This document shows positions 1 through 5,916 of a DNA stretch of 13,794 nucleotides, piece by piece. The notes beneath the pieces were generated by a model that did no database searches, had not been told where the DNA came from, and worked only from the letters and a program-made list of their open reading frames with translations. This DNA is from Acidobacteriota bacterium (lineage in GTDB: Bacteria; Acidobacteriota; Vicinamibacteria; Vicinamibacterales; JAFNAJ01). The position numbers and the translations under genes were made by a program. Where the stretch lies: contig JAFNAJ010000018.1 in NCBI GenBank assembly GCA_017860085.1, positions 1 through 13,794 on the forward strand. The letters are read 5' to 3'. The number at the start of each line of letters is the position of its first letter. Position 1 is the stretch's first letter.

Positions 1-305
1 CCGAGCTCGTGGAATCGACGTTCGGCGCCGCCGTGCAACCGCAGTTGCGGGGGGCCACCCCGGCGAACGACCTCGATGTCGCGCCACAGCACGCCGCGCG
101 AGTGACCCGTGCCGAGGGCCTTCATGGCGGCCTCCTTGGCGGCGAAGCGGGCGGCAAACGAGGGAGCCGGGTCGCGATGCCGCCGGCAGTACGCGACCTC
201 GTGCTCGGTGAAGATCCGCTGCACGAACCGGTCGCCGTAGCGGTCGATGGTGGAGCGGACGCGATCGATTTCCGCGGCGTCGATGCCGATGCCGACAATG
301 GTCAT
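1..305 (-). CDS. acpS: holo-[acyl-carrier-protein] synthase, C-terminus cut off by window edge
   Basis: Transfers the 4'-phosphopantetheine arm of coenzyme A to a serine of apo acyl carrier protein, activating it for fatty acid synthesis in the cytoplasm. The 101 visible residues start MTIVGIGIDAAEIDRV and contain the family signature FAARFAAKEAAMKALGTG. The expected magnesium and CoA ligands D9, E58 and K62 are all present at the spacing known for AcpS. About 20-25 C-terminal residues should lie beyond base 1, since the family is usually about 120-125 aa. The start is the ATG at 305-303; an in-frame stop lies at 323-321, so no longer N-terminus is possible. There is no strong ribosome binding site. 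Its start codon overlaps that of the divergent pgeF by three bases. Family assignment is secure. Confidence 0.95.
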   Translation of the reverse strand, partial: MTIVGIGIDAAEIDRVRSTIDRYGDRFVQRIFTEHEVAYCRRHRDPAPSFAARFAAKEAAMKALGTGHSRGVLWRDIEVVRRGGPPQLRLHGGAERRFHEL

Positions 306-1140
306 GTCGCTAGAGCCTAATCACGGATTTGCCTGGAGACAAGCCTCGTGGGGTCACGTGCTCGAGTGCACACCGCTCTCGCTTGTGGCGCCCCACTTCT
401 TCACGACACGGGCCATCGCGCCGGGTCCCGTGCACGCCGCGTCGGTGGACGGCTGGCAGCAGATTGCTGCCGAAGCCGGGGTTGGGGTCGGGCGCCTCTG
501 TCGTGTCGCGCAAGTGCATGGCGCCGCCGTGCACTACGTTCGGCGCGGCCAGCCTGCACCGTCCAGCGCGGCCCTGCCCGAGGCCGACGCGATCGTGTCC
601 GACGACCCGACGGTCGCGGTCTCGGTGCGCGTGGCCGACTGCGTGCCGCTGCTCCTCGCCGACCGCCGGCGAGGCGTGGTGGCTGCCGTGCACGCAGGCT
701 GGCGGGGGACCGCGGCGCACGTGGTGCGCACAGCGGTCGGGGCTCTGGGGCGAGCCTTCGGCAGCGGTCCGACCGACCTCGTCGCCGCCGTTGGACCGTC
801 CATCGGGCCGTGCTGCTACCAGGTTGGCCCGGAGGTCCGGGCTGCGTTTGCCGAGGCCGGTCACGCCGTCGACGACATCGACCGCTGGTTCTCGGCCGAC
901 GTCGGCGACCGCCTGCGCCTCGACCTCTGGAGGGCGACGCGGGACCAACTGCAGGCCGCCGGCGTTCCGCCCGAGGCGATTCACGTGGCGCGGATCTGCA
1001 CGGCCACCCACGTGGACCGGTTCTTCTCGTTCAGGGTCGAAGGCGCCGCCGCCGGGCGACTCGTGGCGGTGATCCGCGCAGCCGACGCGCCCCGCGTGGC
1101 CGATCCTGGCGGGCCGTCAACGCTTCCGCCGGGGCCGTGA
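304..1140 (+). CDS. pgeF: PgeF/YfiH family laccase-domain protein (purine nucleoside phosphorylase / peptidoglycan editing factor)
   Basis: A 278-residue member of the multicopper-oxidase-like YfiH family. Known members act as zinc-dependent purine nucleoside phosphorylases/adenosine deaminases, and in E. coli the protein (PgeF) prevents misincorporation of L-Ser into peptidoglycan stems. The three zinc ligands are visible in their motifs: H72 in QVHG, C113 in ADCVPLL and H130 in HAGWRGT; the VGPSIGPCCYQVG and FFSFR motifs follow. The last 20 or so residues, after GRLVAVIR, are a Pro/Gly-rich tail beyond the normal domain and overlap the end of the convergent RNase H gene. The start is uncertain: ATG 304 keeps the N-terminal stretch FAWRQASWGHVLECTPL, which resembles the usual lead-in of related proteins, but has no ribosome binding site and touches acpS. 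An in-frame GTG at 358 is the alternative and would leave a 52-base gap for promoters. Physiological substrate not predictable from sequence. Confidence 0.9.
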   Translation: MSLEPNHGFAWRQASWGHVLECTPLSLVAPHFFTTRAIAPGPVHAASVDGWQQIAAEAGVGVGRLCRVAQVHGAAVHYVRRGQPAPSSAALPEADAIVSDDPTVAVSVRVADCVPLLLADRRRGVVAAVHAGWRGTAAHVVRTAVGALGRAFGSGPTDLVAAVGPSIGPCCYQVGPEVRAAFAEAGHAVDDIDRWFSADVGDRLRLDLWRATRDQLQAAGVPPEAIHVARICTATHVDRFFSFRVEGAAAGRLVAVIRAADAPRVADPGGPSTLPPGP

Positions 1141-1557
1141 CGAACGCGCCGACGGCTCCGGTCCCTCGCCGTCCATGGCCTGATTGGCGAGCCGGTCCGC
1201 ATGCCGGTTGGCCCCCCGACCCACGTGCTCGTAGGTCACGGCGTCGAGCCGACGCGCGAGGCGCAGGGCCTCGGCGTGCAGCGGGATGAGGCCCGGGTGC
1301 TTGACGCGGAACTCACCGCGCATCTGGCGGACGAGGAGCAGTGAGTCGGAACGGATGGCCACGTGGCGATGCCCCTGGGCGTCGGCGTAGCCGAGCGCCG
1401 CCAGCAGGCCCCGGTATTCAGCCACGTTGTTGGTCGCCACACCGATGGCCTCGTGGAATTCAGCGAGGACATCTCCATCGGGGGATTCCACACGCACCCC
1501 GTAGCCGGCGGGCCCCGGGTTCCCCCTCGCGCCGCCGTCGATGTAAGCCACGATCAT
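1117..1557 (-). CDS. RNase HI-type ribonuclease H
   Basis: A 146-residue RNase H-fold nuclease, expected to cut the RNA strand of RNA-DNA hybrids such as Okazaki primers and R-loops in the cytoplasm. It starts MIVAYIDGGARGNPG, and the four acidic catalytic residues of the family are present: D7 (YIDGG), E47 (NNVAEYRGLL), D71 (RSDS) and D121 (NRHADRLAN). It resembles the short RNase HI domain of the mycobacterial Rv2228c type but has no second (CobC-like phosphatase) domain. The C-terminal 20 residues are basic and low in complexity (ending RPRRKR). ATG 1557 is chosen because the conserved beta strand begins there; sequence upstream in frame is not homologous. It lies 16 bases after the zinc-ribbon gene on the same strand and is probably its operon partner. 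Its last 24 bases overlap the end of convergent pgeF. Calling it rnhA proper would be a guess. Confidence 0.9.
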   Translation of the reverse strand: MIVAYIDGGARGNPGPAGYGVRVESPDGDVLAEFHEAIGVATNNVAEYRGLLAALGYADAQGHRHVAIRSDSLLLVRQMRGEFRVKHPGLIPLHAEALRLARRLDAVTYEHVGRGANRHADRLANQAMDGEGPEPSARSSRPRRKR

Positions 1558-1573
1558 GCGAGTGATGCGGCCG

Positions 1574-2302
1574 TCACGGCGCGGGCGGTGCCGCCGCGGC
1601 CTGCGGCGCGACGAAGAGGACGCGCCCGCAGCTCTCACACTGGAAGATGGTGTCGCCGCCCCTGAGCTCGTTGTAGAACTGCGGTCGCAACCGGACGTGG
1701 CAGACCGAGCAGTGGCCGTCACGGGCCTCCACGACGGCGATGCCGCGGCGGCTGCGAATGTGGTCGAACAACGCGAGGGCCTCGGCCGACAGGCTGTCGG
1801 CCACGCTCCGCCGTCGCGCCCCCGCCTCGCCGATCAACGAGTCGAGACGCTGACGCTCGGCGTCGAGCGCGGAGCGCTGCGCGGCGGTCTCGGTCCTGGC
1901 TACCGAGAGCGATGCCTCGGCCGCCTTGACTTCGCCCGCGAGCGCATCGGCCTCGAGCAACCGTTCCAGGAGGCGATCCTCGATGCGCGCCACCTCCTGC
2001 TCGGCCGTCGCGATCTCGTGCTGCATGGCCAGGTATTCCTTGTTGGTCTTCACCTCCATCAACTGGTCCTTGTAGCGGCGGAGGCGGGTCTGCACAGCGG
2101 CCAGTTCCTTGTCGAGCTCGCGCCGTGCGGCCACGTTGTCGCTCGAGCGCTGACGCGCTGACTCGAGCGTGGCCGTCTGGTCCCCGAGACTGGCCTCGAG
2201 GGCGGCGTGTCTGGCCGGCAGCGCGTCGAGCGCGCGGCGGGCCTCGTCGATCTCCGATTCGATGCGCTGGAGCGTGATCAGACGTTCGAGGTCGGGATTC
2301 AT
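1574..2302 (-). CDS. coiled-coil C4-type zinc-ribbon protein (zf-RING_7 / DUF164 family)
   Basis: A 242-residue protein with a long, charged heptad-like coiled coil (about residues 5-180) followed by a four-cysteine zinc ribbon, C198-x2-C201 and C222-x2-C225. It carries the family-typical segment TNKEYLAMQHEI at residues 86-97. No membrane segment or signal peptide. Characterised relatives include Helicobacter HP0958 and Chlamydia CT398, which bind sigma54 (and, for HP0958, flagellin mRNA); the function of most members is unknown. Start ATG 2302 gives the usual MNPDLERLITLQ opening; the upstream in-frame codon at 2329 would run into the tRNA gene. There is no Shine-Dalgarno sequence in the 15 bases between the tRNA 3' end and the ATG, so translation may be leader-poor. 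Located between rpoD/tRNA and the RNase H gene on the same strand. The alanine/proline-rich last 12 residues look unstructured. Confidence 0.88.
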   Translation of the reverse strand: MNPDLERLITLQRIESEIDEARRALDALPARHAALEASLGDQTATLESARQRSSDNVAARRELDKELAAVQTRLRRYKDQLMEVKTNKEYLAMQHEIATAEQEVARIEDRLLERLLEADALAGEVKAAEASLSVARTETAAQRSALDAERQRLDSLIGEAGARRRSVADSLSAEALALFDHIRSRRGIAVVEARDGHCSVCHVRLRPQFYNELRGGDTIFQCESCGRVLFVAPQAAAAPPAP

Positions 2303-2317
2303 GGCCGGTGTCGGTGC

Positions 2318-2393
2318 TGGTGGGCCCACCAGGATTCGAACCTGGGACTGGCCGGTTATGAGCCGGCGGCTCTGACCGCTGAGCTATGGGCCC
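2318..2393 (-). tRNA. tRNA with CAT anticodon, probably tRNA-Ile2 (lysidine type), possibly elongator tRNA-Met
   Basis: A complete cloverleaf of 76 bases including an encoded CCA. Acceptor arm GGGCCCA pairs with TGGGCCC, followed by discriminator A and CCA (2320-2318). D arm is GCTC/GAGC with an 8-base loop, anticodon stem GCCGG/CCGGC with loop CTCATAA (anticodon CAT), 5-base variable loop, and T arm CCAGG-TTCGAAT-CCTGG. A CAT anticodon fits initiator Met, elongator Met or Ile2. The perfectly paired acceptor end rules against the usual bacterial initiator, which has a mismatch at position 1-72. Overall similarity to known Ile2 genes and the position just after rpoD (E. coli ileX is also near rpoD) favour Ile2, in which TilS converts C34 to lysidine to read AUA. 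The gene lies 14 bases after the rpoD stop and 15 bases before the zinc-ribbon start, apparently within one transcript. Confidence 0.95.
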
Positions 2394-2407
2394 GACCCGT
2401 CATCAGT

Positions 2408-4105
2408 TTACTGCCTTCCCTCGAGGAACGCGCGCAACTTGCGGCTGCGCGACGGGTGACGGAGCTTGCGGAGCGCCTTGGCCTCGATCTGTCGAATGCG
2501 CTCGCGCGTCACCGCGAAGCTCTGGCCGACCTCCTCGAGCGTATGCTCGCTGCCGTCGCCCACGCCAAAGCGCATCTTGATGACCCGCTCCTCGCGGGGC
2601 GTGAGCGTCTTGAGCACCGACTCGGTCTGCTCCTTGAGGTTGACGTTGATCACCGCCTCGGCCGGCGACACCACGTTGCGATCCTCGATGAAGTCGCCGA
2701 GATGCGAATCCTCCTCCTCGCCGATGGGGGTCTCGAGCGAGATCGGCTCCTGGGCAATCTTCAGCACCTTCCGGACCTTGGCCACCGGGATGTCCATCCG
2801 ATGGGCGATCTCTTCGCTCGTCGGTTCGCGGCCCAACTCCTGGACGAGGGCCCGCGACGTCCGAATCAGCTTGTTGATGGTCTCGATCATGTGGACCGGG
2901 ATGCGAATGGTCCGCGCCTGGTCGGCGATCGCCCGGGTGATGGCCTGGCGAATCCACCACGTCGCGTAGGTCGAGAACTTGTAGCCCCGGCGGTACTCGA
3001 ACTTGTCGACGGCCTTCATCAGGCCGATGTTGCCTTCCTGGATCAGGTCGAGGAACTGCAGGCCGCGATTCGTGTACTTCTTCGCGATCGACACCACGAG
3101 GCGAAGGTTGGCCTCCACCAACTCCTTCTTGGCCTGCTCGGCCTGGGCCTCACCCCGCAGGATCGTCTCCAGGGTTCGGCGCAGCCGGTCTGGCGTCTGC
3201 TCGAACTCGGCGCTCTTGCCGCGGACCTCGGCGCGCAGGTCGCGCTGCCGCTTCTGCAGGGCCTTGCGGTCCTCTTCCTTGAGCTTGGGCCCCTTGCGGC
3301 CCTTCGCGGTGAGCTGGCGCTCGACCAGGTCGACGTCGCGCTGGAGCTTCTGCACCTGCTCGACCTGGTCCTTGATCAGATCCACCAGCCGCCGCTTCAC
3401 GCTCTCCGTGAACTCGATTCGTCGCACGAGCTGCGAGAGCTGGATGCGGGCGCGCTGCGTCTTCCACCACACGCGCCGGTACTTGCGCCGGTCGCGCCTC
3501 GGCGTGGCCTCGAGCTTCGCGTCGCGCTTCTGCCACTCGGCGAAGCCCTTCCGGACGGCATCGACCTGCCGCAGCACCTCGCGCGCGCGCTCCTCGATGC
3601 GCTCGTCGGTGATCTCCTCGTCGTTGAAGATCACCAGCTCGCGAATCGTGCGCTCGCCGGCCTTGAGCTGGTCGCCGAGCCGGATGATTTCGCGCGCGAC
3701 CGTCGGCGTGCGCGAGATGGCCTTGATGACCGACAGCTTGCCGCGCTCGATGCGCTTGGCAATCTCGACCTCGCCTTCGCGGGTCAGCAGGGGCACGGTG
3801 CCCATCTCCCGCAGATACATGCGGACGGGGTCGTTGGTCTTGTCGAGGACTCCGGGGGTGAGGTCGAGCTCGACCTCCTCCCCGCCCTCCCCGCGCTCGA
3901 GCAGCTTGTCCTCGCGGTACTTCTGCTCGGAATCGACCACCTCGATGCCGGCGCTCCCGAACGTGTTGAAGAGGTCGTCGAGCTCCTCCGACGACGTGAT
4001 GTCGGACGGGAGGAGCTCGTTGACCTCGTCGTACAGCAGGTAACCCTTCTCTTTTCCGATCGAGATGAGCTGCCGGATCTCGTCGTACTTATCTTCGATG
4101 GACAA
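2408..4105 (-). CDS. rpoD: RNA polymerase primary sigma factor, sigma70 (RpoD)
   Basis: The housekeeping sigma factor that directs core RNA polymerase to -35/-10 promoters. The 565 residues show all regions in order: 1.1 at about 1-45 (EDKYDEIRQLISIGKEKGY), 1.2 at 91-122 (DPVRMYLREMG), a charged non-conserved helical insert at about 123-325, region 2 at 328-406 (LRLVVSIAKKYTNRGLQFLDL, then YATWWIRQAITRAIADQART), region 3 at about 410-480, and region 4 with its helix-turn-helix at 521-545 (TLEEVGQSFAVTRERIRQIE). The start is taken as TTG at 4105-4103, because AGGAGG lies six bases before it and region 1.1 begins at once; an in-frame GTG at 4132 would add nine residues but has no ribosome binding site. 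It follows dnaG by 44 bases with no clear promoter between, so it is probably co-transcribed with it, as in the macromolecular synthesis operon. TAA stop at 2410-2408. Confidence 0.97.
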   Translation of the reverse strand: MSIEDKYDEIRQLISIGKEKGYLLYDEVNELLPSDITSSEELDDLFNTFGSAGIEVVDSEQKYREDKLLERGEGGEEVELDLTPGVLDKTNDPVRMYLREMGTVPLLTREGEVEIAKRIERGKLSVIKAISRTPTVAREIIRLGDQLKAGERTIRELVIFNDEEITDERIEERAREVLRQVDAVRKGFAEWQKRDAKLEATPRRDRRKYRRVWWKTQRARIQLSQLVRRIEFTESVKRRLVDLIKDQVEQVQKLQRDVDLVERQLTAKGRKGPKLKEEDRKALQKRQRDLRAEVRGKSAEFEQTPDRLRRTLETILRGEAQAEQAKKELVEANLRLVVSIAKKYTNRGLQFLDLIQEGNIGLMKAVDKFEYRRGYKFSTYATWWIRQAITRAIADQARTIRIPVHMIETINKLIRTSRALVQELGREPTSEEIAHRMDIPVAKVRKVLKIAQEPISLETPIGEEEDSHLGDFIEDRNVVSPAEAVINVNLKEQTESVLKTLTPREERVIKMRFGVGDGSEHTLEEVGQSFAVTRERIRQIEAKALRKLRHPSRSRKLRAFLEGRQ

Positions 4106-4111
4106 CGGAGT

Positions 4112-4117
4112 CCTCCT
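4112..4117 (-). promoter_or_regulatory. ribosome binding site of rpoD that selects the TTG start
   Basis: Reading the minus strand, AGGAGG (4117-4112) is followed by six bases and then TTG (4105-4103). This is a full Shine-Dalgarno match at standard spacing, whereas the upstream GTG at 4132 has none. It therefore decides the start codon of rpoD. A rare start codon with a strong site is a common way to set moderate sigma factor output, though that is inference. Confidence 0.7.
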
Positions 4118-4149
4118 CGCCAACACACGCACCGCGGGCCACCGCGGCG

Positions 4150-5916
4150 CTACACATTCAACGCCTCGAGTCGAGACAGCAAGTCGCTCTTCCGCTGCAG
4201 CAGCGCGTCGACCTCGGCCGCAGGCACCGCCGGGCCGCGCTCCTGCAGCCGATCCAGTTCCCGCTGCACGGCAGCCCGTTCACGTTCGTACCGCAGCCGC
4301 CGCAGCGCCCGGACGCACTCGACGGGCGGAGCCACGACGTCGGGCCGGGCGGCCTCGGCCGTCACCTTTCCGGCCTCCTCTTCTGTTAGACGCTCGAGAA
4401 GCACGCCCGGGAGCGACTCGGGCCGCTCGGCGGCCAGCGCCTTGGCCGCTCTCAGGATCGAGGCCGACGACAGCCCTTGCACGTCCTCCTCGTCGAGCTC
4501 GGCCAGCGCCGCGCCGGCCTCGGCCGGCTGGGTCAACAGCGCGGCCAGCAGGTGCCGCTCAGCAGGCTTCAGGACCCCGGCCATGGGCAGCTGGCGGCCG
4601 GGCAGCGTCGTCCGGCGCGCCACGGCGGCCTTGCGGATCTCCGCCCGGATTACGTCTTCGGCGATGCGGGCCGTGTGCGCCAGCCGGTCGGCAAACTGAT
4701 CGCGGCCGGTCGCCTCGGGAATGCGGGCCGCCACCGCCAGCATCTCGTGCACGAACGCTTGGCGGCCGTCGAGGCCCGACAGGTCGTGGGCAGCGGCCGC
4801 ACGGTCGAGCAGGAACTCGAGATACGGACGCGCCTGGTCGACCAGCGCCCGATAGGCATCCGGGCCGCTCCGACGAATGAGCGTGTCCGGATCGTCGCCC
4901 GGCGGCAGCAGCGCCACGGCCACCTGGAATCCCTCGGCCACCAGCAGGTCGCTCGAACGGGCCGCCGCGCCCTGCCCCGCCGAGTCGGGGTCGAAGCTCA
5001 GCACGACTCTCGAGGCAAACCGCCGAAGCAGCTGGGCCTGCGCAGGTGTCAGCGCCGTGCCGCAGGTGGCCACGACCGGGGCGATGCCCGCCTGCCAGGC
5101 CTGCGCGAAATCGAAGTACCCCTCGACGAGCACGGCCATGCCGGCCCGCCGCACGTCGGCGCGAGTCAGGTGGAGTCCGTAAAGGGTCCGGCTCTTGGAG
5201 TAGATCGGCGTTTCGGGCGAGTTGAGGTACTTCGGGCCCTGGTCGGCCTCCATCGCCCGCCCACCGAACGCAACCACGGTGCCCGACTCCCGGGCGATGG
5301 GGATCATCAGCCGGTTCCTGAACCGGTCGACCGCCGGTCCATCGTCGCGCGCCACGACCAGCCCGCTCGCCAGGATGAGACGCGGGTCGAATCCCTGCCG
5401 CTGCAGGCGCATCTTGAGCGCCTCGCGCGACGGGGGCGCATAGCCCAGGCCCAAGGCGTCGATGGTGCCCGCCGACAGGCCCCGCGCCGCGAGCTGCTGA
5501 CGGGCGCGCGCACCCTCGGGGCGCGCAAGCTGCTCGCGGAACCACGACGCAGCGACCTCGTGGATCTTCAGCAGCGTCTCACGCTCGGCGTCGGCCGACG
5601 GGTCGCGCCCCCCGTCCCTGACATCCGGGACCGGGACCCCGAAACGCTGGGCGAGGGAGCGAGCGGCCTCACCGAAGCCGACCTTGTCGCGAAGCTCGAC
5701 GAACTTGAAGACGTCGCCCCCGATGCCGCACCCGAAGCAGTGAAAGAAGCCCTTGTCGCGGTTCACGTGGAACGATGGCGTCTTCTCGCCGTGGAACGGG
5801 CACAGCCCCTTGTACGTCGCTCCCACTCGCCGCAGCGGGACCGTTTCCTGCACGACCTCCACGATGTCGGCCGCGGCCCGTACCTCGTCGATGAAGGACT
5901 GGGGAAAGAGAGCCAT
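4150..5916 (-). CDS. dnaG: DNA primase
   Basis: Synthesises RNA primers on the lagging strand at the replication fork. The 588-residue length is normal. The N-terminal CHC2 zinc domain has ligands C39, H42, C60 and C63 (CPFHGEKTPSFHVNRDKGFF then HCFGCG). The RNA polymerase core with its TOPRIM fold carries the metal-binding E265 in VEGYFD and the D309/D311 pair in SFDPDSAG. The region from about 440 on is the less conserved helicase-binding C-terminal domain, ending with charged helices. Start ATG 5916 overlaps the stop of mutS2 in TGATG, and GAAGGAG just upstream can serve as ribosome binding site, so translation is probably coupled to mutS2. rpoD follows on the same strand. Stop is TAG at 4152-4150. 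Confidence 0.97.
   Translation of the reverse strand: MALFPQSFIDEVRAAADIVEVVQETVPLRRVGATYKGLCPFHGEKTPSFHVNRDKGFFHCFGCGIGGDVFKFVELRDKVGFGEAARSLAQRFGVPVPDVRDGGRDPSADAERETLLKIHEVAASWFREQLARPEGARARQQLAARGLSAGTIDALGLGYAPPSREALKMRLQRQGFDPRLILASGLVVARDDGPAVDRFRNRLMIPIARESGTVVAFGGRAMEADQGPKYLNSPETPIYSKSRTLYGLHLTRADVRRAGMAVLVEGYFDFAQAWQAGIAPVVATCGTALTPAQAQLLRRFASRVVLSFDPDSAGQGAAARSSDLLVAEGFQVAVALLPPGDDPDTLIRRSGPDAYRALVDQARPYLEFLLDRAAAAHDLSGLDGRQAFVHEMLAVAARIPEATGRDQFADRLAHTARIAEDVIRAEIRKAAVARRTTLPGRQLPMAGVLKPAERHLLAALLTQPAEAGAALAELDEEDVQGLSSASILRAAKALAAERPESLPGVLLERLTEEEAGKVTAEAARPDVVAPPVECVRALRRLRYERERAAVQRELDRLQERGPAVPAAEVDALLQRKSDLLSRLEALNV

Noticed and set aside
1558..1722. N-terminal extension of the RNase H gene up to 1722
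   Set aside because: The extra 55 residues are a shadow of the zinc-ribbon gene and of low complexity; the RNase H fold begins at MIVAYIDGG.
2207..4699. Very long open frame antisense to rpoD and the end of dnaG
   Set aside because: GC-rich codon bias keeps antisense frames open. The translation is Leu/Asp/Arg-rich without recognisable motifs, whereas the minus-strand frames give complete RpoD and DnaG.
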